Positions 1 through 7,386 of a DNA stretch of 13,878 bases are shown in pieces. A program made the position numbers and the translations under genes. Source of the stretch: Nitrosopolaris sp035691865 (GTDB lineage Archaea > Thermoproteota > Nitrososphaeria > Nitrososphaerales > Nitrososphaeraceae); the NCBI GenBank assembly GCA_035691865.1, contig DASSIM010000097.1, positions 1-13,878 on the forward strand, given 5' to 3'. The notes under the pieces are model-generated. The model was not told the origin of the DNA. It ran no database searches and saw nothing but the letters and a program-made list of their open reading frames with translations. The first letter of the stretch is position 1; each line of letters opens with the position of its first letter.

Positions 1-55
1 AATAGATTATAGTTTTCTCATATGTCCTTAGTTGTCCATTATGATCAGGATTTTT

Positions 56-628
56 TCATGTACTAAGTGCGCTGTTTCTGGTACTTCTTTGCCTATTCAC
101 TATAACTAGTATAAGCCCTACTATCAGAGCAACAATTCCAACAACAGCAAGAATTCCCCCAGCCACCAGTCCTGCAAATAGATTTATGTTGAGCTGGTTG
201 TTTTGATCTACGAAAGGAAGATTGCCAAACAAAATACCAACACTGACGAGACTACCTCCTATGTTATCGATGGTAAGGGTATACTTTCCTATAACATCTG
301 GTTTAATAGTAGTCAAGAATTGGCTTGAGAATTCATTGGCTGAGATAACCTCTCCATTTGGGTTTCTGACAATTTCCTTTAGAGTAGGATTTGTCTGACC
401 GGTATTATGATTCGACTCTATACTAATTACCAACGATAAGGGCCGGCTCAAATCGTTGACCTGTGTAATTGCGTCCGCTGTGCCAGAAGGATAAATGGAC
501 AAACCATTCAGAATAGTATTTTGATGGATAATTCCACCACCCAAAGAGCCAGCCCATATTACTGCAATAGCAATACCGGAGGTTAAAAGAGCACCACCAA
601 TAATTAATATAAGATAGCCTCGATGCAT
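56..628 (-). CDS. Two-span membrane protein, hypothetical
   Basis: 190-residue protein that I do not recognise by name. A hydrophobic segment at residues 5-26 follows a short MHRGY start. A polar region of about 120 residues (27-147) comes next, then a strong hydrophobic span at 148-177 ending in a short basic tail (NRQRSTRN). The predicted form is a small membrane-anchored protein with one extracytoplasmic beta-rich domain between two spans. The middle contains a GKYTLTIDNIGG stretch typical of a beta-sandwich. Small proteins of this layout are common and mostly uncharacterised in thaumarchaea (general knowledge). It is transcribed leftwards and stands alone. The start is the only ATG ahead of the first hydrophobic span. 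No function can be assigned. The ORF itself is convincing because of its length, composition and clear topology. Confidence 0.75.
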   Translation of the reverse strand: MHRGYLILIIGGALLTSGIAIAVIWAGSLGGGIIHQNTILNGLSIYPSGTADAITQVNDLSRPLSLVISIESNHNTGQTNPTLKEIVRNPNGEVISANEFSSQFLTTIKPDVIGKYTLTIDNIGGSLVSVGILFGNLPFVDQNNQLNINLFAGLVAGGILAVVGIVALIVGLILVIVNRQRSTRNSALST

Positions 629-1001
629 TTGTCTTGCTTTGTTTATGTAATATCGTTCCCTAGAAATAGTTTAGTCTACTTCAAAAATGACACACAAGAG
701 TATGAAGTCAATTCTTGGCACCATGCATATAGGCCATCATGGAAGTCCATGGGTCGTAGGAGTTACTATTAAAATTTGTTCCAATCTACTAGTTTCTTCC
801 ACAGCACAGATTTTCTTTGCTCCCTAGTATTTTTTAGTTAATTTGCTTGCAGATGATCCGTTAGTATTAGCTTGGTATCTACGAATTGGTTTTGCAGATT
901 TTTTTTGTTCGTCTGGAAAATGTGGGTAAGTTATCTGATGGATTTCAAGCTAGTTTTCCTTTTCTTAATATTTCTATGTACGTGTACCTTCCTGAACCCA
1001 A
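629..1001. other. Intergenic, no gene recognised
   Basis: Between the membrane protein and the relic starting near 1002 I see only short ORFs without protein-like character. The 60-codon reading frame at 872-1054 (+) is rich in Phe, Leu and Trp from T-runs and is probably chance. The upstream promoter of the leftward membrane protein gene should lie near 640-670, but no box is distinctive. Confidence 0.4.
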
Positions 1002-1530
1002 ATGCTCTCCAACAATTGCACCAACACTTTGTTGGAAGATTGCCCAGACTCTAGAAATCTAGGCAGCAACACCTTCACGATAGATCAAGGTATTCTCGAA
1101 AAAACGTTAGAATTTGCTACATGGCAGCGGTTATTATCAAGCTATACTGCCGCAGGAATAGAAAACGTTCGTATATTTAGCAGATAATGCTGAAAAAGAC
1201 ATCTTTTGCTAAAGACATGGTAGTTGGAATTTGATAACGATCGTGTCGTTGCAGTATTAGAATCTCATATCATAAAGTCAATGGAGTAACTCATTTTTAC
1301 ATTCATAATCGGGCCCAAATTTTTTTGTTGCTGAGGTGCTCATGGGTCATAATTTACATGTGCTCTTGCATTTTGCGAGTCATCATGGTGCTTCTACTGC
1401 TAGTGAATTTAACAACCAAGTAGTCTACTCCGCTGGAAAGGGAGATAATTGAAAAATTCACTGCCCTAAACCGTGGAGCAGTTGGTTTGCCACATTTGAA
1501 AACTTGGACGATGCTAGTCTATTTGTGATC
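1002..1530 (+). pseudogene. Multiply frameshifted coding relic, family unknown
   Basis: No single frame is open, but protein-like peptides follow one another by switching frame. The order is TWQRLLSSYTAAGIENVRI (about 1120-1176), YLADNAEKDIF (from 1174, next frame), AKDMVV (about 1210), EFDNDRVVAVLESHIIKSME (about 1228-1287), then MGHNLHVLLHFASHHG (about 1341-1390) and EKFTALNRGAVGLPHLKTWT (about 1450-1510). At least four indels are needed to join them. The composition (charged, helical, few rare residues) is unlike random translation of AT-rich DNA, which suggests an old gene lost by drift. I could not place the family. What is seen is the frame-hopping pattern. That it is one former gene is inference, and part could be chance. 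Confidence 0.4.
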
Positions 1531-1628
1531 TGTCTCTTCGTCATGTTGTTCGACATCATCCTTTGTGACAGACTTCATAACTCCTAAATAATAAATAACA
1601 AATTCGAGCATCGTTTCACCTAACTAAC

Positions 1629-1653
1629 TTTTATGATTGGTTTAACCATAAAA
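1629..1653. repeat. Imperfect inverted repeat upstream of the hydrolase
   Basis: TTTTATG at 1629-1635 pairs with CATAAAA at 1647-1653. An alternative longer pairing is TTTTAT plus GGTT against AACCATAAAA, with a GATT bulge. It lies 37 bp before the hydrolase start, where an operator or 5' leader structure could sit. Low information content (AT-rich) keeps confidence low. Confidence 0.25.
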
Positions 1654-1689
1654 CCTCAAATACAGGCATCAGATTACTAGTATCGCAAT

Positions 1690-2967
1690 TTGTATAGAAG
1701 AAAAACTCTCACGCTGTCTATGGGATTATTTTTGTTAGGTATGCTTGGATTATCTTGTTTATCTACTAGTATTTTCAAACAACACGAACACGCAGCAGCT
1801 CAACAGTACATCCAGACAATAAAATATAGAAATATAGTAATAGACTTAGATAACGGAGTAAAGACTAATGCTCAATTAACTTTTCCTGCTATGGGAAAAG
1901 GACCATTCCCTGGTGTTCTTCTTATTGCTGGCTCTGGGGCTCAAGATAAAAATGAAACATTGGGATTTGTTTACAAGATTGGTCCTAAGCCACCTACACC
2001 GTTTTTGCAGATAGCTCAATATCTCTCAGAAAGAGGATTTGCTGTTCTAAGATACGATAAAAGAGGTGTTGGTGCAAATGGTACTATTTTAGACACAAAT
2101 GTATGGGGAAATGCTACAATCAATGATCTAATTCAAGATAGTATGAAAGCATTGAATGTCCTCATACAACAGCCTGAAGTCGATCCTAAAAGGATAAGTA
2201 TAATTGGTCATAGTGAAGGTACAATTATTGCTCCAAGAGTAGCAATAGATAATTCAACTAAGGTAAAGAACATTATATTAATGGGCACAGTAGCTCTGAG
2301 CACTAGAGAAAATACACACACTCTAGACGTAACCTTACCTTCAGAGTACGCTACACAAGTATTGGATAAAAATCACACTGGATTGATATCAATACAGCAA
2401 ATAGCAAAGGATGCTGTGTTAAAGAATTATTTCGTGCCACCTTCTGTTTTGCTTACTAATAATATCAAAGTCATAACCAACGCTCTAGTAAAAGAATTTG
2501 GTACGAACGATTCCATAAGTATTGAAAAACAACTTAATCCTTTACTGATAAAGGGATATGAAAACCTGACTGCTTTCAATTTGCCTAAATGCCAGAATTT
2601 TGAACCATGTCCTGTGTGGTTAAGGTCGGCATTTAGTCTGATACCAACCTTAAGCATCATTGGTAATGTCTCTAAATCTACAGGTATCCTAATACTGAAT
2701 GGAGAAAATGATTCTCTGACTCCAGTTCAACAAGCGTTCCTCTTGCAACAAAGGCTAACTGAAGTAAATCATCCTGATCATACGTTGATAACATATCCAA
2801 ATCTTGGACATGTGTTCTATCCTTCATCTCATTGGTTGACTGGAATTGGTCCTATTGAACCCTATGTTTTAGCAGATCTTTATACGTGGCTTGAAGCTCA
2901 TTCTGGTCTTTCACATTCTTATGTCGATATTACTACTCCCGCTACGGATGCAATACAGGTCCATTGA
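1690..2967 (+). CDS. Secreted alpha/beta hydrolase (serine esterase/peptidase-like)
   Basis: 425 residues. A basic start and hydrophobic stretch (about residues 11-27) form an N-terminal signal peptide or anchor, so the enzyme probably acts outside the membrane. The alpha/beta-hydrolase core follows: strand VLLIAGSGAQDKNE (76-89, oxyanion-hole region), RGFAVLRYDKRGVG (115-128), and the nucleophile elbow IIGHSEG with Ser175. A late acid is in ILNGENDSLTP (Asp341) and the catalytic His is in NLGHVFYP (His374). The triad Ser175-Asp341-His374 is therefore complete. A long insert (about 205-325) with the CQNFEPC cysteine pair (301 and 307) forms a cap over the active site. Substrate cannot be read; an ester or small peptide is likely for this superfamily. 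The frame starts with TTG at 1690. An in-frame ATG at 1720 (residue 11) still leaves a signal peptide and may be the true start. It is a single gene with no co-directional partner. Confidence 0.88.
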   Translation: MYRRKTLTLSMGLFLLGMLGLSCLSTSIFKQHEHAAAQQYIQTIKYRNIVIDLDNGVKTNAQLTFPAMGKGPFPGVLLIAGSGAQDKNETLGFVYKIGPKPPTPFLQIAQYLSERGFAVLRYDKRGVGANGTILDTNVWGNATINDLIQDSMKALNVLIQQPEVDPKRISIIGHSEGTIIAPRVAIDNSTKVKNIILMGTVALSTRENTHTLDVTLPSEYATQVLDKNHTGLISIQQIAKDAVLKNYFVPPSVLLTNNIKVITNALVKEFGTNDSISIEKQLNPLLIKGYENLTAFNLPKCQNFEPCPVWLRSAFSLIPTLSIIGNVSKSTGILILNGENDSLTPVQQAFLLQQRLTEVNHPDHTLITYPNLGHVFYPSSHWLTGIGPIEPYVLADLYTWLEAHSGLSHSYVDITTPATDAIQVH

Positions 2968-3303
2968 ATACAAATACGACTTCTCCTTCAGGTTCTAGTA
3001 AAAGATGATATTAATGAAAATCTTTTCAGACTTCCCATGATTGATTATTCAAGTTTCACATTATTTTGGCGTGATTTATTTTCTTTTGTCATACTTGGAC
3101 TCAGCTTTCAGTCCATTCGTACCGATATAGTTTGCATCGAAGATCGTAATTATTTCCATGTAGAATTATCTGCTGTAAGATATTTGTTTGATCTCGGACC
3201 ATCGACAGTCGAAAAATTCAAGAGTATGCTATCATGAACTTTATGAAATGCAGTTGGTTGCCTTGTGCTACTCTATAACCTGTGTCTATGACAAACGGTA
3301 CTG

Positions 3304-3327
3304 ACTGACCAGTCTCTATCGGTCAGT
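3304..3327. repeat. 7-bp perfect hairpin, 10-nt loop
   Basis: ACTGACC (3304-3310) is exactly complementary to GGTCAGT (3321-3327) and is followed by TTTA. It lies about 340 bp after the hydrolase. It could be a transcript-end structure or a binding site for a dimeric protein. The sequence alone does not decide. Confidence 0.35.
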
Positions 3328-3420
3328 TTAGATTACCTGACACGGATTTTACTGTCTTCTCCTGTTAGTATCGTTCCAATTCGGAAAAACAAAATAATAG
3401 CGGAACACGCCAATGGAAAG

Positions 3421-3437
3421 AGTCCTCGAAGAGGACT
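3421..3437. repeat. 7-bp perfect hairpin with a GAA loop
   Basis: AGTCCTC (3421-3427), GAA, GAGGACT (3431-3437). The stem is perfect with four G-C pairs, unusually stable for this AT-rich region. It sits about 40 bp upstream of a TATA-like box. Possible roles are an operator for a dimeric regulator or a hairpin ending a leftward or rightward transcript. Confidence 0.4.
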
Positions 3438-3474
3438 TGTGTAGCAGAACCTTTATTCAACAAATAGCTATAAC

Positions 3475-3482
3475 CTATAAAT
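3475..3482 (+). promoter_or_regulatory. TATA-like box for the ORF at 3537
   Basis: CTATAAAT at 3475-3482 would, at the usual archaeal spacing, start transcription near 3505 and leave a leader of about 30 nt before the ATG at 3537. There is no clear Shine-Dalgarno motif in that leader. Confidence 0.35.
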
Positions 3483-3536
3483 CCTCTATTGTAGAACATA
3501 AGAGGAATCAGCACGAGAACAAGAAATGGTCTAGTA

Positions 3537-3824
3537 ATGAGCACAAAAAAAGGGTCGATGCAATTACCGATAGATGAATGTGAGGAATGGATATGGGATA
3601 CTTTAGACAGTACGAAAGATTGTGGATTTGAATATATAAAAGACGGAAATAAGGAATTTCTGATCTTCAATACAAATGATTTCTTCGCAGATGCCAAAGC
3701 ATTAGAAAAAATTAAAAAGACTACCGGGATGGATTTGGTTCAGATGAGTTCACATAACGGATATACACAATTATGGTTTGGTAGATATACGTTGGAAAAA
3801 GATATTAAGTTTAGAAAAGTTTAG
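3537..3824 (+). CDS. Small hypothetical protein, 95 aa
   Basis: A compact soluble protein with balanced charged and aromatic composition: an acidic start (DECEEWIWDTLDS), a central EFLIFNTNDFFADAKALEKI helix, and a C-terminal beta-like part ending YTQLWFGRYTLEKDIKFRKV. It has no signal peptide, membrane span or cysteine cluster (only two Cys), and I recognise no family. It is preferred over the overlapping 110-codon minus-strand frame, which is rich in Ser, Phe and Leu, as antisense shadows are. The start ATG follows a TATA-like box by about 55 bp. It is probably a lineage-specific thaumarchaeal protein. Confidence rests on composition only. Confidence 0.6.
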   Translation: MSTKKGSMQLPIDECEEWIWDTLDSTKDCGFEYIKDGNKEFLIFNTNDFFADAKALEKIKKTTGMDLVQMSSHNGYTQLWFGRYTLEKDIKFRKV

Positions 3825-3956
3825 TATGCACTAGTTATCGGGAGCCGTACTTGATGTATGATATATTACAAGTGCCAGCTAACAACTGCTCATAGTTATG
3901 CTGTCCTAGTTTCTGGTACTAAAAACGCACCTTTTTCGAGGCATGTTTCATAACAC

Positions 3957-4163
3957 GTGACAGTAAATAAAGAATTGGCTGGCGGAATTTCAAAATTCAC
4001 GCAGACCACGACAATAAATAACCAATTTTATGGACGTAAAATTGGTAGATGGATGGTGGAGAAATTAGGAGGTAAAGTATTGGTTCCTAAGACTAAGAGT
4101 ACCGGGAATGGTTCTATGCAGTTTGGCGTCGATACAGATAGACTGAATGAGTATTCTGTATAG
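3957..4163 (+). CDS. Possible small basic protein, 68 aa
   Basis: A GTG-initiated frame, positively charged, with GRKIGRWMVEKLGGKVLVPK in the middle and NGSMQFGVDTDRLNEYSV at the end. The second half reads like real protein (a helix followed by beta strands), while the first 20 residues are less convincing. No promoter or Shine-Dalgarno motif is obvious, and a T5 run at 3932-3936 just upstream may end the previous transcript. It could be a genuine small protein, or the surviving piece of a larger one. I recognise no family. Confidence 0.35.
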   Translation: MTVNKELAGGISKFTQTTTINNQFYGRKIGRWMVEKLGGKVLVPKTKSTGNGSMQFGVDTDRLNEYSV

Positions 4164-4276
4164 ATTAGACTAACAATTTGTTACCTCTGCCAGTCGAAAG
4201 GAGAAGAGCCATGACTGTCTAATAGGTCGAAATACATAGAGCTAAGACTACTAGGACAAATTCCTGCAGAGGGGTG

Positions 4277-4612
4277 TTAGGTCACGGTGCAAGGAGATTG
4301 AAGCAGAGCATGTTCTTTATTCCAATGATTGACAAACCTCTGCTTATTCTCTTCTAATTTGGAATATAACTTTAGGCTAAAATAAAGCGAGAACTTGTCA
4401 CCAATTTTGCCACATTCACCACAACAATTTGTATAAGATCGCGTGAAACCATATGCTTCTCCTACCACGCATTTCGGAGGCCAAATCATTTCCAACCACC
4501 ATCGGAACCATGTAATTGACATCTGAGCTGGTAGTTGTTGCTCTCCTAACCTTTTAGCCCAGTTAGGTGAGATATCGCTCAGAGTAAAAGTTCCCTGTTG
4601 TTGCTGTGTCAT
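4277..4612 (-). CDS. Small putative zinc-binding protein, 111 aa
   Basis: The first half has a distinctive LSDISPNWAKRLGEQQLPAQ segment followed by a Trp-rich helix (ITWFRWWLEMIWPPKC, 33-48). The second half has Cys63-Cys64-x2-Cys67 (CCGECGKIGDKF), then about 28 residues later His96-x4-His101 (HWNKEH). A C-x2-C ... H-x4-H arrangement is compatible with a single zinc finger; that is inference. From memory, conserved uncharacterised proteins with this SPNWAKRLGEQQLPAQ start are found in Nitrososphaera-type archaea, but I cannot verify this here. No signal peptide, so cytoplasmic. It could be a nucleic-acid-binding or protein-binding adaptor. The start is the ATG before TQQQQG. A repeated AAGGTATGT element lies 40-70 bp upstream. 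Confidence 0.75.
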   Translation of the reverse strand: MTQQQQGTFTLSDISPNWAKRLGEQQLPAQMSITWFRWWLEMIWPPKCVVGEAYGFTRSYTNCCGECGKIGDKFSLYFSLKLYSKLEENKQRFVNHWNKEHALLQSPCTVT

Positions 4613-5187
4613 ATCTGTTTTGATCAGTATCTACCTCTAGGTCTTGATTTCGAAGGTATGTGCTCTCTTAAAGGTATGTTCAAAAAAACTTCACTACCAT
4701 TGTATCCTTCTATTTCGGTACTCAAAATTCGTGTCTCTTCCTTGCATTAGAGTATCTGTGGTACGTACCCGAGCCTCAGCTTATCCCAATCTAATATTGC
4801 TTCTACCATGATTGTCATATAATACAAAAATCGAATATATAAAAATTTAATTATTCAGAAATGTATGCGCTTATTATACCAATTCATGCTTTCCAATAAA
4901 ATATCATTACAAAATGAGTGATAAGTACTTAATTTTTGTAAGCAAGAGGTTAAGACTATTTCGTTATATCGTTTCAAGAATTTATTGCTTTTTACCATTA
5001 GAATAAATTCAGAAGGGAACACGACACATCAATTTCTATTATGATGGCATTAATTTCTATAAGCTCCATTTTATGCCATCTATGTTCGGCGGATAGCATC
5101 AACTACTTTGGGCTATGTTGCAGACCAATAACATGTGTCACGTAGAATGAATTCGCCTATCCTTCATTATGCTGAAGGTCGTTCCAT
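4613..5187. other. Intergenic, AT-rich, short repeats only
   Basis: No gene is supported. It contains the direct repeat AAGGTATGT (4653-4661 and 4671-4679) just upstream of the leftward small protein. It also has an AT-rich, TATA-like patch at about 4830-4850 with no gene behind it, a repeated AATTTCTAT (5031-5039 and 5052-5060), the inverted repeat GATGGCAT/ATGCCATC (5043-5050 and 5073-5080), and a hairpin CCTTCA-TTATGC-TGAAGG (5161-5178). The last could be the end of the former minus-strand PPOX transcript. Confidence 0.45.
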
Positions 5188-5239
5188 ATGTGCTTCCGTC
5201 ATTCTTTCATTCTCTTCTCAATTTGGATTGCCAGTATTC

Positions 5240-5661
5240 ACAACTGCCATATATCTGCCATTCTGTGGGTGGATCTGGTTTCGCGAGTTAGTTCGATGAA
5301 AGGCGGGTTCAGCAACTCCCCTCCATTCTTATCAGGTTTTATCCTAATAAAATCCACCTTTGTGTGGGGAGTATGTTCCACGTATCCACTTGCACGAGTA
5401 ACTATGTCAGCGGCACCGCAGATTCTGATACGCCGAGGATCCCGTGGATCAACAGTCTTGAAGTCATCGATAACAAGGGCAACTTTATTATTTTTTAGAA
5501 CATTTTTATATTTCTTAGAATTCAGAATGTGTCTAAATCAAAACTTGCAGGTACGAAATCTTGCTGTAGAGAACCTTCTAATGATGGTGCAGTTGTGACT
5601 ATTCTTTCAATGAGCTGCGATTTCAGATATTCAATTTCCTTTTCAGTGACGAATCGACCAT
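5240..5661 (-). pseudogene. Relic of a PPOX-class (F420/FMN split-barrel) oxidoreductase
   Basis: Read on the minus strand, peptides of the pyridoxamine-phosphate-oxidase-like split-barrel family appear in order but in different frames. They are RFVTEKEIEYLKSQLIERI (from about 5656), FVPASFDLD, SKKYKNVLKNNKVALVIDD, FKTVDPRDPRRIRICGAADI, EHTPHTKVDFIRIKPDK, and after another shift a WxxGVAEPAF motif (about 5300-5325), equivalent to the family's WSWGxEEPAF ending. The first frameshift is at codon 2 of the likely ATG at 5661. A second, with loss of roughly a dozen residues between FDLD and SKKYKN, removes a core strand. A third precedes the C-terminal motif. Intact members are about 130-140 residues, reduce small substrates with F420 or FMN, and are cytoplasmic. 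This copy cannot make a working enzyme. The plus-strand 136-codon frame over it (5188-5598) is its antisense shadow. Confidence 0.82.
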
Positions 5662-5999
5662 CGTTAAATATCTATAATATGATTTCAATATGTGCATTTC
5701 AATGAACAAATAAATTGTTATTACTCTGCTCACTATCGCAATCCGAAATTACTATTGTCCTAGCCATCACATTGTGTTATCCAGTTCCAAGACGAGTTAA
5801 ATATGCATGCATGTGCCCAAAAAGGACTGGCTATCAAAAAGAAGATAGTATTCATTCCTGGATTTTTGACTAGATCAAACCCCTACATTTTGCTGCCCTC
5901 CAATAAACAAATCTAAAAATCCCATGAACCATTGACAGTCTCAGCAAAGAAAAACTAAATTAAGTGTCTATGTTTTATTGTTTTATTCAAAGGAAATTA
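5662..5999. other. Intergenic, nothing recognised
   Basis: This holds the former promoter side of the PPOX relic (an AT-rich TATTATAGATATTT on the minus strand at about 5665-5685) and otherwise only very short frames. I see no RNA gene or repeat of note. Confidence 0.4.
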
Positions 6000-6188
6000 C
6001 TAACAAGTACTGAAGCAGTCAGGTCCATATACGCTTCTAAACTTCTTGAACAGTAGTACACACTCTTTGCTATCGAAGGTATACCTTGTTCCGCCTACTT
6101 TTTCCGTGATAGTATCTTTTTTTTGATTATTGTTTAGTCTTTTATCACACAACGCACATTTAGTTTGTGATTTCTCCTTCAATGACAT
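6000..6188 (-). CDS. TRASH/YHS-type metal-binding mini-protein, 62 aa
   Basis: A single small domain: Cys11-x2-Cys14 (KCALCDKR), a charged linker, then a TRYTFDSKECVLLFKKF segment with Cys43, and a tail with Cys58 and Cys62. The C-x2-C followed by Y-x-F-x-S-x-x-C is the signature of TRASH/YHS domains, which bind metal ions and serve in archaeal metal sensing, trafficking or detoxification (family knowledge). The whole protein is that one domain, so it could be a metal chaperone or a partner of a regulator. The two extra C-terminal cysteines are unusual and may complete the site. A CDF metal exporter is encoded 1.2 kb upstream on the same strand. A TATA-like box close to the ATG suggests a nearly leaderless transcript. 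Confidence 0.82.
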   Translation of the reverse strand: MSLKEKSQTKCALCDKRLNNNQKKDTITEKVGGTRYTFDSKECVLLFKKFRSVYGPDCFSTC

Positions 6189-6203
6189 AACATTGGACTA
6201 CTT

Positions 6204-6213
6204 TCTATATAAG
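6204..6213 (-). promoter_or_regulatory. TATA-like box of the TRASH/YHS gene
   Basis: On the minus strand this reads CTTATATAGA, centred about 20 bp upstream of the ATG at 6188. With a normal archaeal TATA-to-start distance the transcript would begin at or next to the start codon. That fits leaderless transcription, common in these archaea, and the lack of a Shine-Dalgarno motif. Confidence 0.5.
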
Positions 6214-6305
6214 ACTGTAATGTAGAAAAAGAAAGCCGAATTCTCTAAAATACCTTCAGTTCAATCTTCTTGAACATTAGCTTTTCCCAAGAATTGCAAT
6301 TTTGA

Positions 6306-6334
6306 TGCAAGTTATCTTTCGACGGTAACTTGCA
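6306..6334. repeat. 9-bp perfect hairpin followed by a T-rich tract
   Basis: TGCAAGTTA (6306-6314) pairs exactly with TAACTTGCA (6326-6334), leaving an 11-nt gap that can extend the stem by T-G and C-G pairs. On the plus strand it is followed by TTTTAATTTT. As a plus-strand element it resembles a hairpin terminator. On the minus strand it lies between the PsbP-like gene and the TRASH gene. Confidence 0.45.
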
Positions 6335-6356
6335 AAATTTTAATTTTCATGTTTTA

Positions 6357-6428
6357 GGTCGGTAGCAGTCTTAAGTTCAGAATATGGAACCGTAGTTTCT
6401 CAAGTGGTTTTTGATCTTCGTACCGACC
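6357..6428. repeat. 8-bp perfect inverted repeat enclosing 56 bp
   Basis: GGTCGGTA (6357-6364) and TACCGACC (6421-6428) are exact reverse complements and GC-rich compared with their surroundings. A nested GTTC/GAAC pair lies inside (about 6374-6391). Together with the hairpin at 6306-6334 this suggests a structured RNA, or a pair of protein sites, in the 400-bp gap. It is not a recognised riboswitch or ncRNA family. Confidence 0.35.
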
Positions 6429-6590
6429 ATCTTCGTCCTTCTTTGAGGTCCTTGTCCTTCTTTAATTTGCTCTGTAGATCTCAAGTATTATAGTCTTCCG
6501 AACATGTCAGAATCTGGACCCGAAAACAAAGAATTGGATATCAGTAAGTAAAGTACAATTTCCCCTGCATTCTTATTGTTGATGTAATCA

Positions 6591-7175
6591 TTATTTCGTT
6601 ATTCCAATTGAATCAATCATTTTTTGTATGATTGGTAAATAATCGTTGTACTCCTTTATTCCTGCTTCGTATGTTAGAATATATACTTTGTCGCCTTTTA
6701 TTGCTCCTATTTCCATGGCTTTGAAAATAGTGTTTTCACCTAGATAAGTATATATCAATTTGTATGAAGGCAATCCAGCAAGAACATTATTTGTAGTTAA
6801 TCCAACCAATTTGAAACCCTTAGATTGTTTTAAATCGATAATGCTGCCACTTGAATATTGAGCTAAAGAAGTACCTTTTTCAGCTGAAATGTCATCTATC
6901 GTTACATCAAGGCTGGCATTCGAGTTTATTGCTGGAGGAGAGAATGTAACAACATCAGTTTCTGTGTTCTGTCTTGTCCCGTTTTGTTCCTTGTCCCATC
7001 CAGAAGGATATTGAAGTTTTATTCCGTAGGTGGAATTTTCATATGGCAAGAAATTCAAATTTGTTGTTGTCGTTGCTTGTTGTGCAAATGCTGTTTGTTT
7101 AGTTGTTACAGATGGATACGCATAAGATATGACTACAATCAATACTAGCGTAGATAATATCAATTTAGTTTTCAT
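6591..7175 (-). CDS. Secreted PsbP-like protein
   Basis: 194 residues. A signal peptide is clear (basic MKTK, hydrophobic 5-19, cleavage after AFA at residue 31 before QQATTTT). The mature part matches the PsbP-like fold recurrent in thaumarchaeal secreted proteins: FLPYENSTYGIKLQYPSGWD (42-61) at the start, then GLPSYKLIYTY (135-145), a strand KVYILTYEA (163-171) and the closing helix LPIIQKMIDSIG (180-191). In plants PsbP is a photosystem II extrinsic protein. The archaeal relatives have no photosynthetic role and their function is unknown, with surface or ligand binding a reasonable guess. Several N-x-S/T sequons (N47, N65, N86) fit an extracellular, possibly glycosylated protein. It is an isolated gene, 211 bp downstream of the CDF gene on the same strand. 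Confidence 0.85.
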   Translation of the reverse strand: MKTKLILSTLVLIVVISYAYPSVTTKQTAFAQQATTTTNLNFLPYENSTYGIKLQYPSGWDKEQNGTRQNTETDVVTFSPPAINSNASLDVTIDDISAEKGTSLAQYSSGSIIDLKQSKGFKLVGLTTNNVLAGLPSYKLIYTYLGENTIFKAMEIGAIKGDKVYILTYEAGIKEYNDYLPIIQKMIDSIGITK

Positions 7176-7386
7176 ACATTATCGCCACTAATCTAATTGG
7201 TTCTCTCATTTAAGCCAATCCATTTTTCCATACAAATGTGCCAATTTTATTCGTCCTGACAATACTTTATGTCACTACATTTACCAAGTCATACATACGG
7301 TAGGATTGCTAATTCTCATGAGACCAATGCTTATTTACAGACCTTTAATTCTAACTTTTAATGGAATTCGGTCGTGGGTCTGTGTG

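Larger units (their letters stand above)
2968..3536. other. Gene-poor stretch with hairpins and a weak small ORF
   Basis: The 66-codon frame at 3037-3237 (+) has protein-like parts (DIVCIEDRNYFHVELSAVRY and then DLGPSTVEKFKSML). It lacks a ribosome-binding site and any recognisable domain, so it may be a gene remnant rather than a gene. Two perfect-stem hairpins (listed separately) and the likely promoter of the next gene occupy the rest. Confidence 0.35.

Noticed and set aside
3365..3697. 110-codon minus-strand ORF
   Set aside because: It overlaps the more protein-like plus-strand ORF at 3537-3824 and has Ser/Phe/Leu-rich antisense character.
5188..5598. 136-codon plus-strand ORF
   Set aside because: It is antisense to the PPOX relic, whose minus-strand peptides match a known family. 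The plus-strand peptide has shadow-like composition.
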